64,000 bases of DNA from Euborellia annulipes (GCA_023213315.1 JAKCPI010004538.1:1-64000); one strand, 5' to 3'. Shown: positions 1 through 10,790, counted from the first letter of the stretch. Notes: generated from the sequence alone by a model not told the origin. Numbers and translations: made by a program.

Positions 1-601
1 TCTAGGAAGGAAATCTTTTAATATTATTGTAATTTTATAATCCTGTTAATACAGTATATGAAATACAAGGTGCAATTAATTACACAATAATCATAATAAT
101 AATAATAATCGAATCGAATACATGTATGTATGCAGATGACGCGTGGCAAACTACTTTAATAGATAATAAAGAGAGAGGGAGAGAATGGAGTCAAATTTAG
201 TACACTAATAGAGTATATTAATGTAATTATTCTATCTATGACATCTAAATGAGGAGGTGAATTTATACTCTAATTCGAATTTAATAATATAACTTTAAGG
301 GAAAATAGTTGGTTGGATGCGTTTCACTCACCGCATCTTTGCCCTATCAGAGAAACAGAGAGAGGGAGATAAATATTTTACATACCCGAAAATTTAACTA
401 ATTCATTTAATTTCAAATTACGCAAGAGCCTTGCGAGGATTTTACAATAGTTTGGGTTCAATTGGGACATTTAAGGGCTCAGTTTCATCACCCCTGGTCA
501 AATAACGGATTGAATCAAAGAATTAGCTAACAACAGAATAGTAACAGCCAAAGTTCCTTAACCTGTGGATATTACAAAAATTGCGATTTTTCAATAGGGA
601 G
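1..601. other. AT-rich left-edge intergenic DNA
   Basis: There is no open frame of note. The stretch holds short AAT-type and GA-rich simple repeats (near 95-110, 170-185 and 355-370). No tRNA-like head, terminal repeat or retroelement motif was recognised. The last seven bases (595-601, tagggag) are the target duplication of the SINE that follows. Confidence 0.6.
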
Positions 602-837
602 TTTTTTTTTTTTTAACACACACTCAAACACACATTCACAGTCTTTTCGGCAACTTAGGCCATTTAAGACTTTACGATAACTGGTATATATGATATCTAT
701 TGGGGGGTCCAGGCATCTATTTAAGCTATCTGGCATCCAAATGGCTTAAATAAAATCATTGAACTGCCTGGGGTCCAAACCCGCGGCGTTTGGTATAGGA
801 GGTAGGCACGCTACCTACTACACCAAGCCCGGGGGCC
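602..837 (-). mobile_element. tRNA-derived SINE (family 1), full copy
   Basis: Read on the minus strand it starts with a tRNA-like head. A box A-like stretch (TTGGTGTAGTAGGTAGCGTG type) is followed by a box B-like stretch (GGGTTTGGACCCC type). Next comes a body with a short inverted repeat around TTTAAGCC/GGCTTAAA, then a TTGCCGAAAAGACTGTG motif, a GT-rich tail and poly-A (poly-T at 602-614 here). A 7 bp target duplication, tagggag, flanks it at 595-601 and 838-844. The architecture is that of a Pol III SINE moved by LINE machinery. At least eight related copies occur in this window. Confidence 0.85.
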
Positions 838-1211
838 TAGGGAGCAGTTAACTTTAGGTTATGGAAAGTTGAGTGAAGATAGTTACATAATAAGTCTTGT
901 ATTTTTACTTATATATTTTGTTTTTATAATTAAAAAAAAAGAAAAAAAAATAGTTATTAATTAACTAACCCGCTCCGCCCGTCGAGGGTGGAGGGCTTCT
1001 GCTCCCAGGACCTCCCCTTTAGCTGGCTTGGGCCCACCTGCTGTCATGTCTTTTCTCAATAAAGTGCCTCGATTTTTCAGTCAATTCGTTTCAGGAAATA
1101 AAAAAAATACCACTCTCTTATCTTCTTAAAAAAAATATATATATATATAGTGTCCTTCTTTCTGTCTGTCCCAAACCGAGTCCCATCCCCCCTTCTCCTA
1201 AGGGAAAAATA
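838..1211. other. AT-rich spacer with poly-A and (AT)n tracts
   Basis: A purine-rich A tract sits at 929-950 and an (AT)n run at about 1133-1149. A more GC-rich patch at 970-1050 resembles no family recognised here. No coding signal was seen. Confidence 0.5.
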
Positions 1212-2407
1212 TCTGGTGTGACTGGTCGGACAGCACACAAATTTCTCTTAGCTTCAGTAATCGAAAGTTGTGTTCTGGGTTTGTCATACCAGATTTTTTT
1301 GTGTCTAGATACATTTAGTTTCCGCCTATATTTTAAAATTCAAGATAAACAAGGGAAAACAGTGGCGTATTCAGGGGGGGAAGCCCAGGGCGGGGCCCCC
1401 CAAGAAGCCTTCCTCCCAAAACAAAAATATCTCATTGTTTTCTTGTATTTCTTTTCACAATATATATTTTGTATCTCGTAATATTTTATTTCTCAAAATC
1501 TCATAAAAATTCTAGAAAAAATCTTCAACATATACAAATTGTATTAAAATTAATTGTAATAATTTAAAAAAAATTTTGTATATTTTGTATTAAAATGATT
1601 ATTATATTTCATTAAAAAAAAATTTCCCCTATTAGATTTTCTTTTTGAAATAGTAGAGGTTTCTAAAAAATTAAGGCCCCCACAGAAGATGTTACTTGCC
1701 GCAAGGGAGGGAAAATATTTATATTTTGTTACCATGGCGACCATTTCTTCTTTCTCTTTCCTATGTAGCTAATAGTAAAGTGTGCTTCAAAAGATTTCAA
1801 AGGCAAAATGAGAATATACATTTTAAAGAGCATCTAAAAAATAATTGATTTTAGAATAAAATTGTTGGAGCGAATTTTGAGAAAATAGAAAAAAACTGAA
1901 AAAATACATCAGTAAAGTACTAATACTCTTTGGTCGATTTTGTTCAAAAGCTTCGTGTCACGTCCCAGGGGGATACCTAACTTAAGTATAAAATTTCAAT
2001 TTTATAGCTCTTTTCTTTCTTGAGATACACACACACACACACATTATTGTTTTATTTTATCTTTCTAATGTATGTATATTTTCTGTCTCTTGTTTTAATA
2101 ATTAATCGGGCGGAGAATTGAGTATGTAACATCAAATGTATTTTTTTTTTTCATGGCTCATAATAGTACAAATTTACTCAGAGCCCAATAAAACATTTTC
2201 TACATTTCTACATTCTACACACACACACACACATACACACATACACACACACAAACAGACAGACAAACCATGTCGCGAAAACCACTTTTTTTGTATTCAG
2301 GGAACCTCAAGACGTGTATATCCATCAAAATCTCGACATCGAATTTTTGACATGAATCCAATACTTTCTCTCTCTCTATATACCTATGTATTAGGGTAAG
2401 AGAAAGT
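1212..2407 (+). mobile_element. HINE-like element, old interrupted copy
   Basis: It begins with the TCTGGTGTGAC arm of the 5' hairpin, which closes near 1292. It runs through the family's conserved body (catggcgacc block, aatgagaatatacattt block, catcagtaaagtac block) and a (CA)n core at 2217-2256. It ends with the short AT hairpin and terminal gtaagagaaagt at 2396-2407. Two segments foreign to the family interrupt it, about 1360-1690 and about 2045-2200. The hairpin has many mismatches, so this is an older copy. There is no coding capacity, so it is non-autonomous. Confidence 0.8.
1360..1690. mobile_element. hAT-like fragment nested in a HINE copy
   Basis: The left border reads CAGTGGCGTATTCAGGGGGG, a form typical of non-autonomous hAT termini. 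The inside is AT-rich with G/C-run ends. The right border is unclear: a short GC patch (ggcccccacag) is present, but no matching terminal repeat or 8 bp duplication could be seen. The surrounding sequence returns to the HINE body afterwards. Confidence 0.45.
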
Positions 2408-2883
2408 AAAAAAACCTGTCCCAAACATTAACAAGGATGGTATGTCCCCACCTCAGCTTAATCTCTACGCTCAAGAACTTAATAAAAATCTATTCAAAAT
2501 CGGAAGTCAAATAATTATCTTTGGAAGATTTCCAAATTTTCCAAATTTTTTGTGTTTTTATTTTGTTTGATTTAGAATTAAAGGCTATTCCTAATTTGTT
2601 CTCTTCTCTAACTTCAAAGTAATTGAATCACTCACTCATTCATTCTCTTTCTTTCTCTCAAATGACAGAAATTGATTTTGCTTCCAAAATAATTGCAATA
2701 TAACTCGCTTTTGACATTTTTCCAATCTCTTTTCATTTTTATTATTATTTTTTCCTCTACAACAAATCAATTTGTTACTTTTCCTTGCTTCCTTGCATCC
2801 TTAAAGCTTAGCCTAGTTGTCTAAGCCCTGAGATTAATAATAGGTCAAATTTCAAATTATGGGTGTTGTTTTGTATTAATTTA
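2408..2883. other. AT-rich spacer
   Basis: Low-complexity TTTC/CTCT-rich DNA with no coding frame, no terminal repeats and no tRNA-like head. Confidence 0.5.
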
Positions 2884-2925
2884 TTAACGTTTCGACTTAT
2901 TCTGCAGTCGTTTTCAAGTACTATG
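2884..2925 (-). repeat. Penelope-type 3' tail remnant
   Basis: On the minus strand, acttgaaaacgactgcagaa followed by taagtcgaaacgtt resembles the ctgaag...gaaacgt tails of Penelope-like elements also seen near 12690, 25087 and 37922. It is too short and degenerate to assign firmly. Confidence 0.35.
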
Positions 2926-2929
2926 CGCC

Positions 2930-2990
2930 CTTGGGGCCATGGCTGAGTGGTAGAGTTTCTGCCCCTTATGCTAGAGGCCAAGGGTTAACT
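2930..2990 (+). repeat. tRNA-like SINE head, truncated
   Basis: ggggccatggctgagtggta resembles a tRNA 5' half with a box A (TGGCTGAGTGG). An anticodon-arm-like stretch and gaggccaagggtta follow, but no good box B is present. It joins directly to a HINE fragment, so it is probably a broken SINE and not a tRNA gene. Confidence 0.45.
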
Positions 2991-3172
2991 AAAAAAGTAT
3001 ATCTGTAAAGTACTAGAACTGTTTGGCCGATTTTGTTTAAAAGTTTATTTTCGCATCTCAGGTAGTTAGGTCTATCCAAATTGTTGTTAAATATAGAATT
3101 TCAACGTTGTAGTTCATTTTCTTCTTATTTTAAATTGAACACATTCAGACACATACACGCACCAACATTTTG
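2990..3172 (+). mobile_element. HINE-like fragment (middle part)
   Basis: It matches the family from the catcagtaaagtac block (here atctgtaaagtactagaact) through gccgattttgtttaaaag to the aaattgaacacattcagaca start of the microsatellite core. Both terminal hairpins are missing. Confidence 0.65.
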
Positions 3173-3355
3173 GTATGTTACCAAAATTTAATTTTTCTTT
3201 GATTTGAATATTAAAGTATTTTTATCTACTTTATTTATAATTTTAATGTAAAATACTTCGCTTTATTTTCTCAGGTGCGTTAAATTAATAAAATATCTAA
3301 TATCCATTGATGAAATATAAATACATTAAGTATAAATTAAACGTTATACCTATGG

Positions 3356-3588
3356 CAGTGATTCCCTACCTTTTTTTTTTTTTTTTGTCGCGGCACACTT
3401 AACGTTTTCAAAATTTGGAGGAACACAAAGAGAAAGATGTGTTTAAAAGTTGTTTCATATATAAGTTATAAGTACTTTAATTTAAACTTTATTAATAATA
3501 AAAAAAGCATAATTCTTACTAGACCTATATTAATATTAAAATTTGTCGGCACACAAAAGTGCCGCGGCAAAGTGGTTGAGAATCATTG
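3356..3588. mobile_element. hAT-type miniature element
   Basis: The left terminus is CAGTGATTCCCTACC followed by poly-T and GTCGCGGCACACTT. The right terminus is its approximate reverse complement (AAAGTGCCGCGGCAAAG, TGGTTGAGAATCATTG). CAGTGGTTCTCAACC-type termini with a nearby CGCGGCACAC box are common in animal hAT miniature elements. A clean 8 bp duplication was not seen, so the age is probably considerable. Confidence 0.65.
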
Positions 3589-3699
3589 ATTGACCTATTA
3601 CAATTGTTTAAATGTACTTTTCGAAAAATGTTGCTAAATAATAAGGATTTGCAAGAATTTAAATTTTTCTATATAAATCTGCTAAACGGGCCATAACAT

Positions 3700-3790
3700 G
3701 TGGTAAGATGCCGTAGCACAGTGGCAATTTCATGCTTCTTGCCCTAGGGGTTCGGAGTTTGAATCCCGCCTCATGCGACAAAAATTTAAA
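3700..3790 (+). repeat. tRNA-derived SINE head (family 2)
   Basis: gatgccgtagcacagtggca gives a box A-like element, and ggagtttgaatcccgcctca a box B-like element (GTTTGAATCCC). catgcgacaaaaattt follows. The last motif recurs reversed at 58312-58328, which suggests a second SINE family. The head does not fold into a convincing functional tRNA. Confidence 0.5.
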
Positions 3791-4830
3791 ATTCGAAAAT
3801 TCAACCATCCACTTTTCTAAAATTTCTATACAATATTTTGTTGTTGTTCATCAAATATAACCCGATTTTTGGCAAGTATTTTCTCTTCTTTCCAGAAATT
3901 TCTACAAACTCTCACAATGATGTGTTTTATTTTATTTATTTTTTCTATTTCTTACGAAAGATAAAGTTATTCGACTCAACAAATAACTTTATTTTCAATA
4001 AAGCTATTAAGCCTAATAAATAAAGAGAGTGAGTGAATTAAAATGAAATAAACAAAACGGAGGCACTTTAAGCTAAAAAGTTGAATGACGCCAGAGAGAG
4101 GGTTGGCTGCCCTGCATTTGCATTCAATTAACACAATTATTACATGACAAACATTTAAAAGATCTAAATTTATATAAACTCATTTTATTCAATTTCCTAC
4201 TAGCAAGAGAGCTTCACAAATTATAAAGATATAATAATTCGTTGAACCACAGATGCTAAATTAACAAATTAGTATAATTATAAATCCCCCGATGGTTGAA
4301 TTTTTCTCGACAATTAAATAGGGAGATGTTTTAGCTGGCTCTTACCTGACATGTCGGCATGGATGAAAAGCAGCTGGATTATCCTGATTGGAGAATCGCG
4401 GTAAAGAGCCTTGCAACATGGCCAAACGGAACACAAGCAACAAGCTGAGCTGAAACACACAACAAACAATAACAGAGAAGGGTTAGTTGGTTAGTTAATC
4501 ATCTTAAACGCAGAGAGAGGGAGGATATTATTATTAAAATGTGAACATGATGCTTTAATTAGAAAATAACATGATGATGGATGAAAAACAAGTAGAGATA
4601 TTAATTAGAGAGAGGAAAGAGGGGAGAAAAAGGGACCTCGAAAATATGTGAATTTTTAATGATACCCTTTTAATTACTAAATAATAACAATTAAGGGAGA
4701 TGGGGGGGGGGGTTCATTGACAATTACTAACGGTATATATCAGCTTCATCTCTAAATTTTTAATGAAAAAAAAAAATTGATAATATAGGTGTGGTTGGAG
4801 AAGATTTTAAGGCGGAATAGGACCAAAGGT
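3791..4830. other. AT-rich DNA, no gene recognised
   Basis: A/T-rich sequence with several GA tracts (near 4090, 4510 and 4600-4640) and a G run at 4702-4712. It has no terminal repeats and no coding frame with recognisable similarity. Confidence 0.5.
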
Positions 4831-4926
4831 GTTACGCATGTTTTTCCCGATAAGAGGGCGTTGTGTGTCATAAAACGTATGCCCAAAAAATCAAGTAATT
4901 CAAAAATTTGCCAAGAGATGTCAGAA
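4831..4926 (-). repeat. Dispersed repeat shared with both palindrome arms
   Basis: gttacgcatgtttttcccga and the following bases to tttgccaagagatgtcag match 33172-33268 (right arm) and its mirror near 24045-24140. The short frame it carries (…SGKTCVT…) appears in all three copies, so the frame is a repeat by-product and not a gene. Confidence 0.6.
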
Positions 4927-5219
4927 TGGTAGCTCATAATATTTAATGCATTTGGTTGATTTTCATTGATCTTTTAACAATACAATACTTTATAAATGTT
5001 ATTATATATTATGTATCTTTTATAAAAGCATAAAAATATATAAATATAGGCCAGATATAGGCTAATACTAGATCGTCTGTTAGACTAGCCTGCCATCTAT
5101 TGCAAGAATGCTGAACTAATTTGACAGTTTTTTAAATAAATCATCTAAGCTTATTTTAAACATTTCTTAATTAATATGTGGTTAATAATAACAATAAATT
5201 CATTTTTAAATTAAAAAAA

Positions 5220-5430
5220 AAAATTAAAGATTATTGGGACTGATTGTTTTTTTGTATTTGCTTGATAACAAAAAAATTAATTACGATAATTTTTTTATAA
5301 GTCATCAAACAAATTATAGCTCGATGTCCCAATAATCTCTTATGAATTTAATTCATTTAAAAAAAAAAACCTCATTGAAAAATGTCTTATAATAGTCTAG
5401 TTGTTTTAAAGTACGTTTAGACGTCGCTCC
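5220..5430. repeat. Dispersed repeat related to 23580-23710 and 33610-33735
   Basis: The stretch from cccaataatctcttatgaat through cattgaaaaatgtcttataa to gtttagacgtcgctcctgaa closely follows the right-arm segment 33620-33730. Its left part (ttattgggactgattg) forms a loose inverted repeat with it. This is probably a non-autonomous DNA element seen in three places. Confidence 0.55.
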
Positions 5431-5559
5431 TGAACCCCCCTTGAAGATATAAAACAGCAAGTATTTTATAACCTACTATATTTTGCCAAAAATGGTGTTA
5501 AAAAAAACTTTTGTTATTGTATTTCTCCCAATATGACGAATTTTTCAAATACAATTATG

Positions 5560-6190
5560 TAAATTTGATCAGAGTGAAAAATTTGTTGAAAATAAAGCCT
5601 ATAGTCTTTTCTCATGAGAGATTTAGATAAGAGATGCTCCACATGATAAATACCTATCATGAATCCCCCTCTCAGAAGAAAAATTTCCGGAAAATAATTT
5701 TAATTTTATCCTGTTTGAAGTAGAAGTGGCTGTGATTAAATATGTAAATTTTGCCTGGAGACAACAGCCAAAACGGAGCAAGCAGTCTCTTCATATATAT
5801 AAACTTTCCAAATCTCAAGAAGTTTCGGAATAAATTTATTGGACCATCATCAGGTGTCAGGGAGTTGACATATGAGGGTAATTACTCATGATATTACTTG
5901 TTTTGTTCTGTAGATGTACATTTGCATAAATATTTCCATATGATAAATCCCTATCACATGATGATGGTCAAAAATTCAGACTAAAACTTGGTGGGATTTG
6001 GGTGTTTTATTGGTGAAAAAGCGCTCTATTTTGTCTGCTGTTTCCTATCAAAATTTAGGCCTACATATTTAATCACAGCGACTTCTCTATCAAGCGGTCT
6101 AAAATTAAAATTATTTTAAACAGAGGGAGCCGGAGTTGTGAGTTTTAACTTTAAATCTCTCATGACAAAAGACTATATTTTCAAAAGGAA
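5560..6190. mobile_element. Fold-back element with long imperfect inverted repeats
   Basis: The segment around 5590-5640 (cctatagtcttttctcatga, gagatttaga) returns inverted around 6145-6180. The block at 5715-5790 (gtgattaaatatgtaaattt, acagccaaaacggagc) returns inverted at about 6025-6110. The arms are imperfect and the centre is unrelated AT-rich DNA, as expected for an old fold-back or miniature DNA element. No coding capacity. Confidence 0.55.
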
Positions 6191-6194
6191 GCCT

Positions 6195-6545
6195 GCCTGC
6201 ACTGTAATAAATTTTTGTTGATTTTTACAATTGTGTAGGAAGCAAATTAGATACTAAATATAGTAAAGTCTTTGCAAAAATCATTTACAAATGTATTGTA
6301 ATTTTCGAAAGCCGTTTGAAAATTAGAATGAACATGTGTTGTAATTTTAGAAAGACATTTGAAAATTAGAGTGCAATTGTGAAATCATTTTAGAATTCCC
6401 AAATTGCTTCCAAAAAATACACTTTTCAACAAAAATTACAATACAATGCATGTAAAGTTACAATAAATATTCTATTTTTAGAAGAAAATTGTAATTTTAA
6501 AATGTTTTTTTTTGTTATAAAAAATATTTGAACGCATAATTCGTA
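6195..6545. mobile_element. CACTGTAA-type miniature element, degraded
   Basis: It starts gcactgtaataaatttttgt. Its interior blocks (ttgtgtaggaagcaaatta, acaaatgtattgtaatttt, gaaaattagagtgcaattgt) match the better copies at 25452-25806 and 31513-31865. The right terminus is decayed. Confidence 0.6.
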
Positions 6546-6589
6546 AATTTAGTAGATAAATAAATGCATAATAGTTATCATAAACACTT

Positions 6590-6645
6590 CTAGGGCAAAA
6601 TGAGAATATAAATTTTAAAGAGCATGTAAAAATTAATTATTGTTT
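6590..6645 (+). mobile_element. HINE-like fragment
   Basis: gcaaaatgagaatataaatt followed by ttaaagagcatgtaaaaatt is the family's conserved mid-body block. Nothing else of the element is present. Confidence 0.6.
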
Positions 6646-6699
6646 TTTGCATTTTAAACAATTTTGATTTACATTTTATTTTTAATTTTTTTTTTAACA

Positions 6700-6815
6700 G
6701 GACTCCCTCCCCATAGCCCCCAGGAATCTAACCCAGGTTCTCCAGCCTTTCCGGGTCATCGGTGTGCTATCTATTGCCCCAGGCCACCAGACCTACACCA
6801 ACAAAAACGCACTTC
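6700..6815 (-). repeat. tRNA-like SINE head on the minus strand
   Basis: Read on the minus strand, ggtggcctggggcaatagat resembles a box A region and cctgggttagattcctgg a box B (GGTTAGATTCC). It is GC-richer than its surroundings. A 62-codon frame across it (6664-6852) looks like an accident of composition. No clear tail was seen. Confidence 0.4.
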
Positions 6816-6849
6816 CTCTTATATGAAAGTTGACCGTGCATTTCTTTTA

Positions 6850-7439
6850 TAAAGTGAGAAAACTTAAAGAAAAATTTCTTATTTGTGCGCCGCTATTTAA
6901 ACGTAGGGGTTCAAACATCTGGGCCTGCTCTTACAAACTACTAGCAAAGCCGTGAGGGCAAGTTAACTATTTTGTTTTTAAGACTTTTCGACTTTACAGT
7001 ACAATAAAAAAATATAAACTTTTCCTTCATATTGTTATCTTCATCCAAACAAACATCAATGAAATAGTAAAACAAAATTTTTTTAAATAATAGAATCGAC
7101 TAATGGAAACATCTCCGTTCATATATAAACTACAAATGCATGTGTATTCGTCCCTCGAGGTTTATGTTAAAAATTTGTTATCGATTGGTTTAGGGTTAAG
7201 CTCATTTAGCGCTAGACTGCTCACAAACTGACAGATGGACACACATCTCTCTAAATGGAAGGGAATTAGAATACAGAAAATAAAAATCATATTGGGGCGA
7301 AATGTCAAAATACTTCGATTAAAATAGAACGTCGAAATATTAAGCCTTTGTCCCCTGTAAGTCAGGAAAATACTAGTGAACAGAAAAAAAAAAAAATTGT
7401 TGACCTGTGTTATTCTTTTTGCTAAAGATTTAAAAAATC
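6850..7439. other. AT-rich spacer, no gene recognised
   Basis: A minus-strand frame of 97 codons crosses this interval (7162-7455). It has no recognisable domain and ends beside a HINE fragment. No terminal repeats were seen. Confidence 0.45.
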
Positions 7440-7460
7440 GACACCTGCTTAACATTTAAA

Positions 7461-7507
7461 ATACTTTCTCTCTATATATATTTCATATATAGGTTAAGAG
7501 AAAGTAA
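7461..7507 (+). mobile_element. HINE-like 3' terminal hairpin fragment
   Basis: atactttctctctatatata, then tttcatatataggttaagagaaagt, is the short AT hairpin that ends the family. The body upstream is missing. It is followed by AAAAA, the usual flank. Confidence 0.65.
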
Positions 7508-7875
7508 AAATTAAAGTGTATTGTTTGGATCAAGTTCTTGTTTAATTTTTCGTAGTGAATTTTTTTTTTTTTATATTATATTAATATTATTATTATTACT
7601 ATGCAAACAAAACAAAACTAATTAATTATATAATGGCTAAGCTCTATAGGCGTATTACAAAAGTTTAATTAAACAACTCAACTTTGTCAAATGATTAAAA
7701 ATTATAATTAGGTATAACATAACAAAACAACGACATGGAATTTTTAATAGATTAAATTTATTCTTTTTTTTTTTTAATAAATAAATAAAACTCTCATTTT
7801 GACCGGAATTTAAAAAATAATTAATCAGACCCCAGGTGAGTAAAGAACGTATATTTATTTACAAAGTTCTCTCAC
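7508..7875. other. AT-rich spacer before the palindrome
   Basis: Poly-T and poly-A tracts and simple ATT repeats. No homology to the region outside the right arm could be seen, so this is single-copy flank relative to the palindrome. Confidence 0.5.
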
Positions 7876-8402
7876 CATAGGCGTAGTCACGGGGGTTTTG
7901 GAGGTTCAACCTCTCCCCCCATGGGACCAAGCCCTGACTAGATATTTAAGCACTATAATACATATTATTTTACATATGGGGTAAGGGAAAGTAAAATATA
8001 ATAATTTACTCTAGCTATATAAAAAAAAAATGATTTATAAATACACAAAAATAATCTTAAATTTTTCAAATGTATGAAAAAAGTTTCTTGAACTCCCCAC
8101 CCCCATCAAAAAAGGATCTTGTTTAATTAATGAAGTTCTCACTGAAGTAAGATCATAATGAGTTGGATAATTTATTGCCATGAGGTGAATTTAAACTCGA
8201 CAGTGCCAGATTTAATTTACTTAATTTATATAATTAGGGTTAACATAATAATAGGACGACTTCCATGGGGTATAAAATTTTTTTGGAAATTCAGCACTAA
8301 AATCTGCGTTTTAGCTATCCTCAATATAATCAAACTTAGCTTGATCTATAAGCTTTTTAAATTAAAAAAGTAAAAATGACCCCCCCCTAGTTACGCCTAT
8401 GT
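7876..8402. mobile_element. CATAGGCGTA-type DNA element across the left palindrome boundary
   Basis: The left terminus ccataggcgtagtcacgggg and right terminus cccccctagttacgcctatg are inverted repeats of the GGGCGTAACTAGGGGG class seen elsewhere in the window. The right terminus and body are mirrored in the right arm (49070-49556). The left terminus is not: the mirror breaks at about 7910. No 8 bp duplication was found. Confidence 0.55.
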
Positions 8403-9029
8403 TAATATATATTTTGTCCATATATACTTGTTTTGTTCAGAACGTCAAGATACCCTTAGAACATAAGCAAGAGCAGGCCTAGATATTATTTACTTTATTG
8501 TGTAATAGATAAGCAGACTCTCCCCTTTATAAGTATCAGAGTGGACCATTCTTGTAAAATAAGCTCTCGATTGGGGTCCTCATTCTTGGTTATGGCAAAC
8601 ATACGGGCAGACGAGGAATGCCGCCTCTTTCTTCCTTTTCTTTCTTGCCGAGTGTGAAAAAAAAAAGCTTTTAGCTAATAAAGTTTAGTATTTTTAAAAT
8701 AAACTTTTTCTCACGTGCCACTTTTTCTGACAGTTTATTTGTGTGTGTGAACAGCGTGAGATCAAATTTAACCTCCAATAAAATATTGTTAGAAAATAAG
8801 AAGAAAAAAACTTTATAGGTTCGTTTTCAAATCGTGGAATAAACTTAGCTTATAATAACAAAAATAAAATAAAAAAAGTTTTCTAATATAAAATTCATAG
8901 ATTTTAAATTTCAAGCTTAAGAAAATCGATTCTAAAAACAAAATAAGCAGGTCTATATAACAATAGAATCATAATATTTTTTAGTTGTGGGAAAGGTTAC
9001 AAGACAAATGGACCAACCACTTTGTTTTT

Positions 9030-9970
9030 ACTTTCTCTTACCTATGTATATATGTAATATATATATAGAGAGAGAAAGTATTGCATTCATGTCAAAAATT
9101 CGATGTCGAGATTTTGATGGATCTTCACGTTTTGAGGTCCCCTGAATCCAAAAAAGTGGTTTTCGCGACATGGTTTGTCTGTGTGTGTGTGTGTGTGTGT
9201 GTGGGTGTGTGTGTGTTCAATTTTAAGCATGAAGGAATTGAGCTAGGAGGTTGAAATTTTATATTTAAGTTAAATAGGCGTAGTAGGTAGCACGCCTCCC
9301 TCCTATACCAAACGTCGCGGGTTCGGACCCAGGCAGTCCGATGATTTTATTTAAGCCATTTGGATACCAGATGACTTAAATAGAAATGCCTGACCCTACA
9401 ATAGATATATTCTCTACAACGGTTATCGTCAAAGTCTTATATGGCCTAAGTTGCCGAAAAGACTGTATGAATGTGTGTGTGAATGGGAGTGTGAATGAGA
9501 AAAAAGTGTGAATGTTTAAAAAAAAAAAAAAAAAAAAGTTAAATACCTCCCGGGACCGGAAAAATAAGCTTTTAATCAAAATCGGCCAAAGAATACTAGT
9601 ACTTTACTGATGTACTTTTTCAGTTTTTTTCGATTTTCTCAAAATTCGCTCTAACGATTTTGATTAAAATTAAAAAATCAATTATTTTTTAGATGCTCTT
9701 TCAAATGTATATTCGCGTTTTGCTCTCAAAATTGTTTGAAGCACACTTTACTCTTGTGCTTCATAGGAAAGCTAGGAGAAATGGTTGCCATGGTTACAAA
9801 ATATAAATATTTTCCCATGTTTATAATTTTGACATCTGAATTCAAATATTCCCTACTGCCGGGAACTAAATACATGTCGACACAAAAAATCTGGTGTGAC
9901 AAGCACAGTACACAACTTTCGATTACCGAAGGTAAGAGAAAGTTGTGTGCTGTGCGCCAGTCACACCAGA
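9030..9970 (-). mobile_element. HINE-like element, left arm only, with nested SINE
   Basis: On the plus strand it starts actttctcttacc (short AT hairpin) and ends with the 80 nt hairpin closing gtcacaccaga. The right arm has the undisturbed site (about 48418-48435, attcataaaaacaaagtgg). The precise termini are therefore visible, with TTTTT on both sides against a single TTTTT in the empty site. A (GT)n core lies at 9180-9215. The SINE at 9277-9536 is inserted in it. No coding capacity; it would depend on an enzyme in trans. Confidence 0.92.
9277..9536 (+). mobile_element. SINE family 1 nested in a HINE
   Basis: It has a tRNA-like head (ggcgtagtaggtagcacgcc; box B cgggttcggaccc), the gccatttggatacc body, a ttgccgaaaagactg block, a GT-rich tail and poly-A. 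The 9 bp duplication agttaaata is at 9268-9276 and 9537-9545, interrupting HINE sequence. This SINE jumped after the HINE, which itself arrived after the palindrome formed or is polymorphic. Confidence 0.92.
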
Positions 9971-10349
9971 TTTTTATGAATAATCTCAAAATTTCAAAAA
10001 ATTAATGTAGGCCTATATTTTGAGTGTATAAAGCAGTAATAATAATCGTTACCCCCCTCCCCCTCCTTGTTTAAGTAAAAATTCCATTTCCTTTTCGTTT
10101 GGCCTTTTTCCATTGAAAAGTGCTGGACTGGTTAATCCTCCCCCCTTCCCCTTGTCAGCAAAATAAACAGGATACCTCTCTCTCCCTGGGTTGTTTACGT
10201 AAAACTTGAATGACCCGTTATAGGCTTATTATAATTTTATAATTGTTAATTTATTAAAAAATTCAATATTAGCCCCCTCCACCTACCTTCACAAAAAAAA
10301 TTCCATTACCACGCCTGTAAACTAATATCGGTGGATTATACTTATCTGT

Positions 10350-10790
10350 ATTCATTTTTCCAGAAAGAGAAAGAATCATAACAACCCCACTTTGAAGTTA
10401 GGTGACATCTCATTGAACTTTGCGGACTCTGTCACATTTCTCGGATTAATATTTTATAAGAAACTTACACGAGTTAGAGATCTCAATATTCTCAAAATTC
10501 TTAATAGCACTAAATGGGGTGCTGACAGACAAACTCTCTTGAACACATACAAAGCAATAATCAGGTCGAAGATTGAATATGGAGCAATAGTCTATTCCTC
10601 AGCGAGAGAGTATGCTAAGAGCTCTTAAAGTTGTGCAAAATTCCGCACTGAGAGTTTGCCTAGGACCTAGTCCTAGCCAGAACTAGTCCCTCCTCAAGTC
10701 TGTGTGGAGGCCCATGAACTTCCTCTTGACCTAAGAGTCACACTGTTGAGTATATATTATTACACTAGAACAAAATCATTCCAAATTGGC
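10350..10790 (+). pseudogene. Jockey-like non-LTR retroelement RT 3' relic (left arm)
   Basis: A 78-codon frame and its short upstream extension read like the end of a Jockey-clade reverse transcriptase: a KxLGDI…SVTFLGLIFYKKLT block, then LNILKILNSTKWGADRQTLL and YKAIIRSKIEYGAIVYSSARE. A frame break follows at about 10610. Similarity continues in another frame (MLRALKVVQNSALRVCLG) and then decays into stops. The YADD catalytic part and the endonuclease are absent. The right-arm copy (47600-48045) keeps 98 codons open because it lacks the left copy's frame break. It was inserted before the palindrome arose. Confidence 0.85.

Noticed and set aside
3700..3790. Possible tRNA gene
   Set aside because: It has box-like motifs but no cloverleaf with matching acceptor stem. 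Related pieces elsewhere point to a SINE head.
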